This document shows, piece by piece, positions 34,953-44,341 of a stretch of DNA of 64,000 nucleotides; position 1 is the stretch's first letter, and every line of letters starts with the position of its first letter. Made by a program: the position numbers and the translations under genes. Origin of the DNA: Flavobacterium sp. WC2421 (GTDB lineage: Bacteria > Bacteroidota > Bacteroidia > Flavobacteriales > Flavobacteriaceae). Below the pieces are notes generated by a model. It ran no database searches. It saw only the letters and a program-made list of their open reading frames with translations, and was not told where the DNA came from. Location of the stretch: NCBI RefSeq assembly GCF_040822115.1, contig NZ_CP162004.1, positions 1,860,001-1,924,000 on the forward strand. The letters run 5' to 3'.

Positions 34953-35602
34953 TGAATTTTTTAACTTCTTGGAGTGGTGGAAAAGACAGTTGTTATGCCA
35001 TGATGCAGGCAATTGATCAAGGTTTAGTTCCTAAAGTATTGCTGAATATGATGAACGAAAATGGTAAAATATCCCGTTCTCATGGATTGCCTTTGTCAAT
35101 TTTAAATCAACAAGCCCAAAAAATGCAATTGCCTCTGGAAGGCGTTCCTGCAACATGGGGTGATTATGAAGCAAAGTTTATCAGTACTTTAAAAACGCTT
35201 AAAGCAAAATATGATTTGGATGCCGCCGTTTTTGGCGATATCGATTTGCAAGCCCATAAAGACTGGGAAGATAAAGTATGTGAAGCAGCTTCTCTAAAAG
35301 CAATTTTGCCTTTGTGGCAGCAAGACCGAATCACATTAGTGAACGAAATGATTGATAATGGCATAGAAACTATGATTGTTTCTTGCAATACAATGATGGG
35401 CGAAAATTATTTAGGAAAAGTACTAACGAAGGAATTAGCAGTAGAACTGAAAGAAAAAGGAATTGATCCTTGTGGTGAAAACGGCGAGTTTCATACTTTG
35501 GTTTTAAATTGTCCTCTTTTTTCAGAAAGGATTAGCCTTCCTGAGTTTTCGATAAAAACCTATAACGACTATTGTTTTATTGTTTGGGAAGATTTCGTTT
35601 AG
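34952..35602 (+). CDS. Dph6-like ATP pyrophosphatase in the corrinoid operon
   Basis: 216 residues. PP-loop SGGKDS at 8-13 and the family motif GDIDLQAHKDWEDKVC, plus LVLNCPLF near the end, as in the diphthine-ammonia ligase (Dph6) family. Bacteria have no diphthamide, so the substrate must differ. Coupled by one-base overlap to cobU and followed by the BluB-CobT gene, it may amidate a corrinoid or precursor; this is inference from context. Confidence 0.88.
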   Translation: MNFLTSWSGGKDSCYAMMQAIDQGLVPKVLLNMMNENGKISRSHGLPLSILNQQAQKMQLPLEGVPATWGDYEAKFISTLKTLKAKYDLDAAVFGDIDLQAHKDWEDKVCEAASLKAILPLWQQDRITLVNEMIDNGIETMIVSCNTMMGENYLGKVLTKELAVELKEKGIDPCGENGEFHTLVLNCPLFSERISLPEFSIKTYNDYCFIVWEDFV

Positions 35603-35637
35603 AAATTGAATCAATAAACCAAGTATAAAAAACTACG

Positions 35638-37314
35638 ATGACCTATTTAGATGAAATTTTAAAATCCCGTCGCGACACCCGACATTTTACAAATGAGGAA
35701 GTTCCTGATGCCGTTATCCAAAAAGCCCTTCAGGCTGGACATTGGGCACCATCTGTGGGTTTGACCGACGCTACAAAATATTATCTGATCAAATCGGACG
35801 AAATTAAGAAAGCGGTTAAAGAATTGTTTTTGGATTATGATAATAAAGCTGCAAATCAAACCGATAGCAAACAACAAAAGGAAGATTATAAAGCTTTAAA
35901 ACTAGAAGCAATTGAAGAAGCTCCGCTAGGACTCGTGATTTGCTATGACCGTTCAGTTTTGAATAATTTCACTATTGGAACCGTAGGAAGCAATGAAGCA
36001 ATTAAATTTAGTGCTGTTTGTGCTGCTCAAAATATATGGTTGTCTTTGACAGAGCAGGGATTTTCAATGGGTTGGATTTCGATTTTAAATTATTATCAGT
36101 TCAAACAATTACTAGGATTACCAGAACATATTGAACCATTGGGTTACTTCTGTGTAGGCAAACCCGCAACTAATTATGATCAACAACCGATGTTACAACA
36201 ATTGAACTGGAAACAAAAATCAGAAGTTCCTTTTATAGAAGAAATCAAGATGATGCATTCTAAGAGTAAAATTACACCAACGGAAAAAAAAGGTAAAATA
36301 GATGCTAAAGATGATATTTCAGCAGTTTTAAAAATTAAAATTGATGCTAAAACGAAGCCCACGGGTTCATTAGGGATTCTTGAAAAACTTGCCCAACAAA
36401 TAGGTGAGGTTTTCCAAACATTAGAGCCCAAACTAATTCAACCCAATATTGTAGTTTTTGCTGCTGATCATGGAATTGCGACACATGGAGTGAGTTCATA
36501 TCCACAAGATGTTACACGCCAAATGGTAACTAATTTTCTAGAAGGAGGAGCGGCAATAAATGTTTTTTGCAAACAAAATAATATTAAATTATCGATTGTA
36601 GATGCTGGAGTGAATTATGATTTCCCTCCTAATGTCAAGTTGATTTCAGCAAAAGTAGGCAAGGGGACTCAGTCGTATTCTACTGGACCTGCAATGAGTA
36701 GAACCGAATTGAATTTGTGTTTTTCTAAAGGTGCCGCGGTTGTAGATGCTATTGCAAAAACTGGTAGTAATTGTATCGGTTTTGGTGAAATGGGTATTGG
36801 AAATACTTCGACAGCTTCCGTTTTGATGAGTTTAATTACTAAAATTCCTTTGGAAGATTGCGTGGGATTAGGAACAGGAGTGAGTGATGAAAAATTGATT
36901 CAGAAACAAAAAATCCTTAAAACCGCTGTTGATAATTATTGGGGTTCAGAAGATTTAGAGGAAAAATTAGCGTATTTTGGCGGATTTGAAATCATGCAAA
37001 TGGCTGCGGGAATACAAGCGGCTTATGAAAATAACATGCTAATTCTTGTTGATGGATTTATTTGTAGTGTGGCTTTTTTGATTGCTCATCAAAAAAATCC
37101 TGTTATTATAAAGAACGCTGTTTTTTGCCATTGCTCAGCTGAACAAGCACATGTGAAGTTACTGGATTATTTGGGAGTTGAGTCTGTTTTACAATTGGGA
37201 TTGCGTTTAGGCGAAGGGACAGGTTGTGCGGTTGCATTTCCTATTATTGAGTCGGCTGTGGCATTTTTAAATGAAATGGCTAGTTTTGAAAGTGCTGGGA
37301 TTAGCGGCTCATAA
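35638..37314 (+). CDS. BluB-CobT fusion: dimethylbenzimidazole synthase / phosphoribosyltransferase
   Basis: 558 residues in two parts. Residues 1-205 are BluB: RRDTRHF with Asp13 in the position of the catalytic Asp, and a GWISIL segment with the conserved Ser. BluB breaks down FMNH2 to 5,6-dimethylbenzimidazole. After a linker at about 205-222, residues 223-558 are CobT, with KTKPTGSLGILEKLA, AADHGIATHGVSSYPQDVT and the catalytic GEGTG motif near the end. CobT joins the base to phosphoribose. The fusion links manufacture of the lower ligand with its activation, so the cell likely makes its own B12 lower base. Confidence 0.95.
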   Translation: MTYLDEILKSRRDTRHFTNEEVPDAVIQKALQAGHWAPSVGLTDATKYYLIKSDEIKKAVKELFLDYDNKAANQTDSKQQKEDYKALKLEAIEEAPLGLVICYDRSVLNNFTIGTVGSNEAIKFSAVCAAQNIWLSLTEQGFSMGWISILNYYQFKQLLGLPEHIEPLGYFCVGKPATNYDQQPMLQQLNWKQKSEVPFIEEIKMMHSKSKITPTEKKGKIDAKDDISAVLKIKIDAKTKPTGSLGILEKLAQQIGEVFQTLEPKLIQPNIVVFAADHGIATHGVSSYPQDVTRQMVTNFLEGGAAINVFCKQNNIKLSIVDAGVNYDFPPNVKLISAKVGKGTQSYSTGPAMSRTELNLCFSKGAAVVDAIAKTGSNCIGFGEMGIGNTSTASVLMSLITKIPLEDCVGLGTGVSDEKLIQKQKILKTAVDNYWGSEDLEEKLAYFGGFEIMQMAAGIQAAYENNMLILVDGFICSVAFLIAHQKNPVIIKNAVFCHCSAEQAHVKLLDYLGVESVLQLGLRLGEGTGCAVAFPIIESAVAFLNEMASFESAGISGS

Positions 37315-37370
37315 ATACGATGTTACGATGCATTGCTATGCATCTTTGATAAAAAAAGAATCTTAATAAA

Positions 37371-38168
37371 ATGAAAAAAGAATTACATATATTTTTTACG
37401 GCTTTAATGTTTTATACTCGGATTCCATGTCCTAAAAACATAGATCATAACCCGGATTATTTAAACAAAGCCTCTCGCTATTTTCCGTTTATCGGCTGGA
37501 TAGTAGGTGTTGTAGCATTTGGTGTTTTTAGTTTGTTTAGCTATTTAATAAGTCCTGAAATAGCTGTTATTGTTTCTATGATTGCTTCTATTCTAGTTAC
37601 GGGGGCTTTTCATGAAGATGGCTTTGCTGATGTTTGTGATGGTTTTGGCGGTGGATGGACCAAAGAAAAAATTCTCTTAATCATGAAAGACAGTGCAATT
37701 GGTGCTTATGGATCGATAGGAGTAGTTTTATTGTTTTTATTAAAATTTCAGGCTTTATCCCATATAGTTTCTACAATCGATTTATTAAATATTCAGACGC
37801 AAATAGTTGTTTTTCTACTGTTTGTTTCGGCTCATGCTGTCAGTCGTTTGGCAGCTATTTCGATTGTTTTTACTCATGAATATTCAAGAGAGGATGCAAG
37901 CAGTAAAAGCAAACCTATTGCACAAAATTATACATGGAGAGAAGTAGTAGGTGCATTCTTTTTTGGGTTATTGCCACTTGTAATTTTGGCTTGTTTTCAG
38001 TGGCAATTCCTTTTGGTTTTAGTACCAGTTTTTCTGACGCGATTTTTTTTGGCGAGTTATTTCCAAAAATGGATTGATGGCTATACAGGTGATTGTTTAG
38101 GCGCAACCCAACAAGTATGTGAAGTAGTAATTTATTTATCAGTAATTATTTTATGGAAGTTTATTTAG
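37371..38168 (+). CDS. cobS: adenosylcobinamide-GDP ribazoletransferase (cobalamin synthase)
   Basis: 265 residues, several membrane segments. Signature motifs are FTALMFYTRIPCP near the start and the acidic HEDGFADVCDGFGGG around residues 82-96. It joins alpha-ribazole to adenosylcobinamide-GDP in the membrane. Overlaps cobC by 16 bases. Confidence 0.95.
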   Translation: MKKELHIFFTALMFYTRIPCPKNIDHNPDYLNKASRYFPFIGWIVGVVAFGVFSLFSYLISPEIAVIVSMIASILVTGAFHEDGFADVCDGFGGGWTKEKILLIMKDSAIGAYGSIGVVLLFLLKFQALSHIVSTIDLLNIQTQIVVFLLFVSAHAVSRLAAISIVFTHEYSREDASSKSKPIAQNYTWREVVGAFFFGLLPLVILACFQWQFLLVLVPVFLTRFFLASYFQKWIDGYTGDCLGATQQVCEVVIYLSVIILWKFI

Positions 38169-38674
38169 TACGCCACACCGAGACGGTTTGTGAAAAAGGA
38201 ATTTGTTATGGGCAATCGGATGTTCAGATTTTGGAACCGTATTTGGAATTATTTGATTCAATAAAAAACCAAATTCCAAAAGATGCTGTTGTGTATTCCA
38301 GTCCTTTAGTTCGTTGTACTACACTCGCTAATTATCTTTCGGCTTCAATAATTACAGATGCTCGTTTAATGGAAATGAATTTTGGGGATTGGGAAATGAA
38401 AAAGTGGGATGTGATTCCTCCTGATGATTTTACACCATGGATGAATGACTTTGTCAATGTCAGTGTTCCTAACGGAGAATCCTTTGTTGATTTGTATAAT
38501 AGAGTGAATGATTTTTTAGAAAACGAACTTAAAAGCACCGTTAAAAGACCAATTGTGATTGTAGCACACGCAGGAGTTATTAGAAGTATCCTGTGTAAAG
38601 TAACTAATGTACCACTAAAAGATGCATTTAATAATAAAGTCAATTTTGGTGCAGTTGTTAAAATAGAATTGTAA
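38153..38674 (+). CDS. cobC: alpha-ribazole phosphatase, histidine phosphatase family
   Basis: 173 residues. Catalytic RHTE at 7-10 and a second His in IVVAHAGVIRS. CYGQSDV near residue 19 is typical of CobC. It removes the phosphate from alpha-ribazole phosphate or adenosylcobalamin phosphate. Start overlaps cobS by 16 bases; last gene of the salvage operon. Confidence 0.92.
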   Translation: MEVYLVRHTETVCEKGICYGQSDVQILEPYLELFDSIKNQIPKDAVVYSSPLVRCTTLANYLSASIITDARLMEMNFGDWEMKKWDVIPPDDFTPWMNDFVNVSVPNGESFVDLYNRVNDFLENELKSTVKRPIVIVAHAGVIRSILCKVTNVPLKDAFNNKVNFGAVVKIEL

Positions 38675-38746
38675 CTAGTTGTTTATTAGTGTTTAGTGAG
38701 TAATTGGTATCTTTTGTTTAAAAAAATGCTCAATAGTTTCTACAAA

Positions 38747-38779
38747 TTAGTTTTAAAGCTGAATTTAGTTTTATCTTTG
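38747..38779 (+). promoter_or_regulatory. promoter of the cobalamin riboswitch and btuB
   Basis: -7 element TATCTTTG (38772-38779), exact TAnnTTTG, with a weak TTAG 21 bases upstream as -33. The predicted start near 38786 coincides with the 5' end of the riboswitch. Confidence 0.55.
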
Positions 38780-38784
38780 CCGCC

Positions 38785-39000
38785 GTATTGAGGTTGTGCG
38801 TTTGTTTTATTGCAAAGCACATTAAAAGGGAATCAAGTAAATTTTTTGGAATTTTAATCTAAAATTCTAAATGAGTAATCTTGGGCTGTACCCGCAACTG
38901 TAAGCTAAAAAGCTTGTTGTTATCTACAAAACCATTGTTCGCCACGGCGAATGAGAAGGTAAACATCAAGACGCAAGCCAGGAGACCTGCCTACTACATC
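38785..39000 (+). ncRNA. cobalamin (AdoCbl-class) riboswitch
   Basis: The conserved core is clear: GGGAATC near 38829-38835, the segment GGGCTGTACCCGCAACTGTA near 38882, GCCACGG...GAATGAGAAGG at 38942-38960, and the B12 box GCCAGGAGACCTGCC at 38978-38992. It lies 86 bases before the TonB receptor start and after cobC, so it should turn off btuB when corrinoid is plentiful. The 62-codon frame that crosses it is not a gene. Confidence 0.96.
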
Positions 39001-39085
39001 GAGTATCAAACTTTCGGGAAAAAAGGTTTGGGTATGGGTCATTCTATGCTTTTCTCCCCAATTTATTAAATTTTACATTTTTAAA

Positions 39086-40999
39086 ATGAACAAAAAAATC
39101 GTTCGCATAAGTGCGATTGCATTGTTGTTTGCAATGAATTGTTTTGCACAAGAACAAAAGTCAAATCAATTAGATGAGGTTGTAATTTCTGATTCAAAAT
39201 TTGCTTTGCCAAAAGAAAAATCTGGAAAAGTAATCGTTAAGATTACCGCTGAAGATTTAAAGAAAAAACAAGGGCAATCTCTAGCTGCTGTTTTAAGTAC
39301 TGTTGCTGGAGTAGAAATTAATGGAAACCAAAGCCGTAACGGTAAGGATTTAGGTCTTTACATTCGCGGAGGAAGAGGACATCAAGTTTTAATCCTGATT
39401 GATGGTGTACCAGTTACGGATGCGTCGGGGATTAATTTATCCTATGATTTACGTTTGCTTCCTGTAGAACAAGTGGAGAGTATTGAAATTATGAAAGGGG
39501 CTGCAAGTACTTTATATGGTTCTGGAGCAGCTACGGGAGTAATTAATATTACTTTGAAAAAAGCAACTAATAAAGAAATTGCTGGAAATGTGTATATGAA
39601 TATGGGTACACAAACCGTTGCTAATAAAGCGAATTACAAACCTCAGGAGTATAATCAAGGTTTTTCGTTGAACGGACGTACCGATAAAGTCAATTATTTT
39701 GCTTCCTTGAATAGTACTGAATCTACAGGAATATCAGAAGCTAAGCCAGAAAATGAAGGTGTTGATTTTGAAAAAGATAAATTTTCAAGAATAAATTCAT
39801 TAGTGAAATTAGGATTTACTCCAACTAAAAAGTTGAGTTTGGACTTTTCTGCTAATTATGACAAAGTGAAAAGTGATTTTGATTCGGGATCATTTGTGGA
39901 TAATAAAATGAATTTTTCTACCTCAGAACAATACAGAGTTGGGTTTTCTCCAAAGTACAAATATGAAAAAGGAGAATTTGTGATGAACTCAAGTGCAAGT
40001 TCGATTGACAGATCGATTTTTAATTACGGAAGCTTTTCGTATTACAAATCAAGAAGTATAAATGCGGATGTGTTTAATAAATACAATGTTGCGTCACAAT
40101 TGTTTATCGTTACTGGTGCTCAATTTCAATTCCATGAAATGTCAAATAAAAGTGATTATGATGCTATCGAAAGTAGTTTAGCAAAATTCAATATGATTGA
40201 TCCTTATTTAACTGCGGTATATAATTCAGAGTTTGGATTTAATTTAAATGCTGGAGCACGTTTGAATATTCATAGCAAGTATGGTAATAATTTGGTTTTT
40301 AATGTGAATCCTTCCTATAAATTGCAAAACCTTCCATTGAAAATCTTAGCTTCTTATAGTACTGCATATGTTACTCCAAGTTTATATCAGTTGTATTCAC
40401 CTTACGGAGATTTGAATTTGTCACCTGAGAAAGATGCTACTGCTGAGGTAGGTTTTGAAGCGAGTCTGTTCGGTAAAAAAGTAACTTTAACGTCAGTTGC
40501 TTTTACAAGAGAAGAGACAGATGCTATTGGTTTTGATTTAATGACCTACAAATATTTTAACGTAAATGGTTTAAATAAGGCAAAAGGGTTAGAAACAATG
40601 GTGGTATATGCTCCGAACGATAAAGTAAGTTTTAATGTAAACTATACTTTTACAGAATTAGAGCGACAATCGCGTATTTTAAATCCTAAACATAAAGTGA
40701 ATGCTGGAATTGATGTTCAGGCCACGCCACGTTTAGCATTTAGTGCTGCTTATCAATTTGTTTCGGATCGCTACACAGAATACACTACTTATCCAGCCCC
40801 ATCGTATAACGCTGTATTGAATTCAGAAATTTTAAAAGACTATCAATTAGTTAATGCAAATGTTCGTTATGATCTTATTAAAAACAGAATGAATATTTTT
40901 GGAGCTGTTGATAATATCCTTGATAAAGATTTTGTTGAGACAAGAGGTTTTAGTACAAGAGGTAGAAATATTAAGGTAGGTTTGAATATTTTGTTTTAA
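39086..40999 (+). CDS. btuB: TonB-dependent corrinoid receptor (BtuB-like)
   Basis: 637 residues. Signal peptide of about 21 residues ending CFAQ, TonB box region LDEVVISDSKF, plug domain (about 45-165) with LYIRGGRGHQVLILIDGVPV and VEQVESIEIMKGAASTLYGS, then a 22-strand barrel ending in a hydrophobic aromatic residue, Phe. It imports cobalamin across the outer membrane. Downstream of the cobalamin riboswitch, which gives strong support to the substrate. Confidence 0.94.
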   Translation: MNKKIVRISAIALLFAMNCFAQEQKSNQLDEVVISDSKFALPKEKSGKVIVKITAEDLKKKQGQSLAAVLSTVAGVEINGNQSRNGKDLGLYIRGGRGHQVLILIDGVPVTDASGINLSYDLRLLPVEQVESIEIMKGAASTLYGSGAATGVINITLKKATNKEIAGNVYMNMGTQTVANKANYKPQEYNQGFSLNGRTDKVNYFASLNSTESTGISEAKPENEGVDFEKDKFSRINSLVKLGFTPTKKLSLDFSANYDKVKSDFDSGSFVDNKMNFSTSEQYRVGFSPKYKYEKGEFVMNSSASSIDRSIFNYGSFSYYKSRSINADVFNKYNVASQLFIVTGAQFQFHEMSNKSDYDAIESSLAKFNMIDPYLTAVYNSEFGFNLNAGARLNIHSKYGNNLVFNVNPSYKLQNLPLKILASYSTAYVTPSLYQLYSPYGDLNLSPEKDATAEVGFEASLFGKKVTLTSVAFTREETDAIGFDLMTYKYFNVNGLNKAKGLETMVVYAPNDKVSFNVNYTFTELERQSRILNPKHKVNAGIDVQATPRLAFSAAYQFVSDRYTEYTTYPAPSYNAVLNSEILKDYQLVNANVRYDLIKNRMNIFGAVDNILDKDFVETRGFSTRGRNIKVGLNILF

Positions 41000-41021
41000 T
41001 ATAATAGTCAAGATTGTTAAA

Positions 41022-41062
41022 AAAAATCCCACATTCAAGTTAATTCTTGGAGTGGGATTTTT
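41022..41062. terminator. bidirectional terminator between btuB and amidase
   Basis: Stem AAAAATCCCAC / GTGGGATTTTT with an extra inner CAAG/CTTG pairing; lies between convergent genes. Confidence 0.88.
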
Positions 41063-41078
41063 GCTTTTGAAAATGGTA

Positions 41079-41705
41079 TTATTTTAATTCAGCAATACAT
41101 TCTATTATTTTTTTTGCAATTTGATTTTGTTCGTTATTATTAGAAAGATTTTTTTTGTCACTTTCATTAGTTAAATATCCCAATTCCATTATAACTGCTG
41201 GAACCTCTGAGTTTTTCAAAATAAAAAAATTCGCATTCTTTATTTCAGCAACTTTAAAATTTGAATTTAAAAACTTAGTTTGAAAATTTTCGGCTATTGT
41301 ATTTGACTTTTCATAATTGGTAGATTCTTTTGAAACATAAAATTCCATACCTGAAGTAGTATTGTTTTTACTTGCGTTCACATGTATTGATAAAACCAAA
41401 TCGGGTTTGATTGTATTTATAAAATCAGTTCTATCTTGTAATGGAATAAATTTATCTGTCGATCGAGTAAAATGAAAAACGATATTTTTATTTTTACTGA
41501 ATGCCTTGATTTTTGTAATCACTTGTTCTACAATTTGTTTTTCAGATAAATCATCTTGGGTGATTCCAAAATCTTCTCCACCATGTCCAGCATCAATAAC
41601 TACATTAATCTGTTTTAGTACTTTATTTTTGGGGCTTATAAAAGCAAAAGAAGTAAAAGCTATCAAAATTAAAAATGATTTAATAAGTTTTTTCATAACT
41701 AGCAT
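41079..41705 (-). CDS. N-acetylmuramoyl-L-alanine amidase (Amidase_3)
   Basis: 208 residues. Zinc site residues in VVIDAGHGGEDFG, LSIHVNASKN (His) and a Glu in MELGYLTN; signal-like N-terminus. It cleaves the peptide from peptidoglycan. Codon 4 Met (MKKLIKSF) is a more likely start than the first Met, giving a standard signal peptide. Confidence 0.92.
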   Translation of the reverse strand: MLVMKKLIKSFLILIAFTSFAFISPKNKVLKQINVVIDAGHGGEDFGITQDDLSEKQIVEQVITKIKAFSKNKNIVFHFTRSTDKFIPLQDRTDFINTIKPDLVLSIHVNASKNNTTSGMEFYVSKESTNYEKSNTIAENFQTKFLNSNFKVAEIKNANFFILKNSEVPAVIMELGYLTNESDKKNLSNNNEQNQIAKKIIECIAELK

Positions 41706-41770
41706 AGTTTTTACATTAGGTTGGTTATATATAACGTATTGAATTCTAATTTATTATATTCTACTGTTAA

Positions 41771-43216
41771 TTATTTCAATGCTTTTAAAAGCCCTTCTGG
41801 TGCTTTCTCTATATACATTTGGTTTTGTAAACCGTCAATCGATTTTGTGTCTTTAAAATAATTAAAATCTTGTTCAGGGTTTTGTTTTAGCATTTTTCCT
41901 GTTCCTGTAATTTTTCCTATTGCCGTACTCAATAAAGGTTCTGAACTATTTCCAAGAACGTCTAAGTTTCCTAAATTTTCTTTTAATTGGTAAGTAGGAG
42001 TAAGGCCATTATAATAATCTCCAAAACCAGCAGCATTGATTATCTTCAATACTATTGGTTGCATCGCATAACGATGGTTAGGATTCCTATTGTCTTTTCC
42101 AAAAGTAGGGGAGTCATATAATGTAACCGACCCAACATTTTTCCCTGTAGTAATATCGCCTATTTGTACTACATCCATATAGGGTTTTAAGCCATTGATT
42201 ACTAATTCACTTGCTGACGCAGTGCTTTTGGTGGTTAGGATGTAAATTTTTGATAAATTTAAACTGTTGATAGGTGTTGTCCCAATTTGGTCTGTAAAGT
42301 TATTGTTTAGGGCTTCTGGATTATTAGAGGCAAAATAGTCGTTTATCTTTGAGTTCCACTGTTGTTTTGCGAAAATTTGTCCTGTATATTGTCCCGTAAT
42401 CATACTGGCTAAGCGGGTAGCAGTAAGTACTGAACCTCCACCATTGTAACGTAAATCTAATACTAAGTCAGTAATACCTTGTGATTTTAAAGATTCAAAT
42501 GCTGCATTCAATTGAGTATCATATTCAGCATAAAAACCATTGTACATCAGGTAACCTATTTTATGTGCACCATTTGTAATAACTTTGTTTATTAATATTG
42601 GATTTTCGGCTACCGTTGTTTTAACTAGGTCCACTGATTTTCCATTAGATGTAATAGCACCTCCATTGTAGTCGGCTAAATTTAAAGTATAGCTATCAGC
42701 TCCTAATAAAGTTTGATAATTGCTTATAGTAAGTTGGGTTCCATTAACACCGTAAAAGATACTCCCTCTTTGAATGTTTTTTGTCGCTGCATCAGAATTT
42801 GGAAGAATGTAACGAACATAACCAAATATTTCAGTAGTACTTCCCGGTTTGTATACAAGCCCAAATTCTGCTCCATGATTTTTTGAGATTCCTCCAAGGG
42901 CCTGCTCTAATTCTAAATAATCACTTACAATCCAGCTAAAGCGATCAATACTTTTATCCACTCTTAGCGCATCAAATAATTCTTCTGGAACAGGATATCC
43001 TCTCAAAAATACATTAAGTTGATCTTGAGAAGCAAAACGATCATCGGCTAAGTTAGGCACATCTGCTTGCCATAAATAGTATTGATTCAATCCTTTCCAG
43101 ATAAAATCTTGAACCTCTAAATTTATTGGTGCTGCTGTGTCATCTTGATCTTGACAACTCTGGAAGGTTAAAGCAGCTAAAAATAATAAAAGTGTAAACT
43201 TGAATGTTGTTCTCAT
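41771..43216 (-). CDS. S41 family C-terminal-processing peptidase, lipoprotein
   Basis: 481 residues. Lipobox LTFQSC, an N-terminal helical region, a PDZ-like region at about 120-190 and the protease core: VLDLRYNGGGSV and the catalytic STASASELVINGL, where Ser is the nucleophile. CtpA-like enzymes trim periplasmic proteins. Divergent from the ECF sigma operon with a 171-base gap. Confidence 0.9.
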   Translation of the reverse strand: MRTTFKFTLLLFLAALTFQSCQDQDDTAAPINLEVQDFIWKGLNQYYLWQADVPNLADDRFASQDQLNVFLRGYPVPEELFDALRVDKSIDRFSWIVSDYLELEQALGGISKNHGAEFGLVYKPGSTTEIFGYVRYILPNSDAATKNIQRGSIFYGVNGTQLTISNYQTLLGADSYTLNLADYNGGAITSNGKSVDLVKTTVAENPILINKVITNGAHKIGYLMYNGFYAEYDTQLNAAFESLKSQGITDLVLDLRYNGGGSVLTATRLASMITGQYTGQIFAKQQWNSKINDYFASNNPEALNNNFTDQIGTTPINSLNLSKIYILTTKSTASASELVINGLKPYMDVVQIGDITTGKNVGSVTLYDSPTFGKDNRNPNHRYAMQPIVLKIINAAGFGDYYNGLTPTYQLKENLGNLDVLGNSSEPLLSTAIGKITGTGKMLKQNPEQDFNYFKDTKSIDGLQNQMYIEKAPEGLLKALK

Positions 43217-43387
43217 ATTTGGGGTTTAATATGTATATGAACGTAAAAATACTATCTTTAGTTTTAATTGTTTGTTTTTTTGTAACAAAAATTAAACTGT
43301 TTCGTCTTGATATTATAAGGGCAATTGATTTAAATTGTATGCCAAGCGAATTGCAAATCGTAAAATAGAAAAAATAAGTAGTAACAT

Positions 43388-43897
43388 ATGAATCAAGTGC
43401 AATTTTTGGAACTGACTTCTCCTTTCAAAGACAAACTCTTTCGATTGGCAAAGCGTCTGCTTATTAGCACGGAAGAAGCAGAAGACGCTACCCAAGAAGT
43501 ACTTGTAAAACTATGGCATAAAAGCGAAAGTCTGAATGGTTTTAATAGTGTAGAAGCATTTGCAATGACAATAACAAAAAACCATTGTTTGGATCAGTTA
43601 AAATCTAAGAGGGTTAATAATATTAAAATTGTTCATGATAATTATGCTGATACTACTCCAAGTTTAGAAAAGAAAATAGAAGATGATGATAGTCTTGATT
43701 GGGTTGGAAAAATTATTAACCAATTGCCAGAACAACAACGGCTCATAATTCAAATGAGAGATATTGAACAATATGAATTTGAAGAGATTGCAAAAATTAT
43801 GCAAATGAATGAAACGGCTATTCGTGTAGCGCTTTCAAGAGCAAGAAAAAAGATAAGAGAATGCATGACAAAAATTAATAATTATGGAATGGAATAA
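43388..43897 (+). CDS. RNA polymerase ECF-type sigma-70 factor
   Basis: 169 residues. Region 2 (FRLAKRLLISTEEAEDATQE, near 17-36) and region 4 (LPEQQRLIIQMRDIEQYEFE, with an HTH ending SRARKKIRE). It starts a four-gene operon and its end overlaps the anti-sigma gene by 14 bases, the classic arrangement. Confidence 0.93.
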   Translation: MNQVQFLELTSPFKDKLFRLAKRLLISTEEAEDATQEVLVKLWHKSESLNGFNSVEAFAMTITKNHCLDQLKSKRVNNIKIVHDNYADTTPSLEKKIEDDDSLDWVGKIINQLPEQQRLIIQMRDIEQYEFEEIAKIMQMNETAIRVALSRARKKIRECMTKINNYGME

Positions 43898-44327
43898 AAT
43901 TGAAATACTTTTAGAAAAATATTTCGAAGGGGAAACAAGTAGTATGGATGAAAAAGAGTTGCAAAATTATTTTTCTTCTCCAAATGTTGCGCAGCATTTA
44001 GAGCAATACAAGCCTTTATTTGATTATTTTTCTATTGCGGCAACTCAAAAGTTTGCACCTGAAATACCACTACAATCTAAAAAACGTAAAGTAGCGTGGT
44101 TATCTATTGCAGCTTCAGTTGTTATTATGTTAGGTGTTAGTACGTATATGTATTTTGATAATAAAGTTGCTAATCAAGACCTAGGGACCTATACTAATCC
44201 AGAGGTTGCTTTAAAGGAAACACAGAAAGCATTGGCAATGTTATCAACTCATGTAAATACTGGCATAGTAAGTGTTAACTACATTCAAGAATACGAGGAT
44301 TCAAAACAATTAATTTTTAAACAATAA
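43884..44327 (+). CDS. membrane-anchored anti-sigma factor candidate
   Basis: 147 residues. A cytoplasmic N-terminal part (1-68) with WNKIEILLEKYFEGETSSMD, the typical anti-sigma start in Bacteroidota, then one membrane helix at about 71-91 and a periplasmic tail. Role inferred from position, coupled to the sigma factor. Confidence 0.85.
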   Translation: MEWNKIEILLEKYFEGETSSMDEKELQNYFSSPNVAQHLEQYKPLFDYFSIAATQKFAPEIPLQSKKRKVAWLSIAASVVIMLGVSTYMYFDNKVANQDLGTYTNPEVALKETQKALAMLSTHVNTGIVSVNYIQEYEDSKQLIFKQ

Positions 44328-44341
44328 CAAATACTAAAAAA

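Noticed and set aside
38881..39069. 62-codon open frame
   Set aside because: It lies within the cobalamin riboswitch and shows no protein-like pattern.
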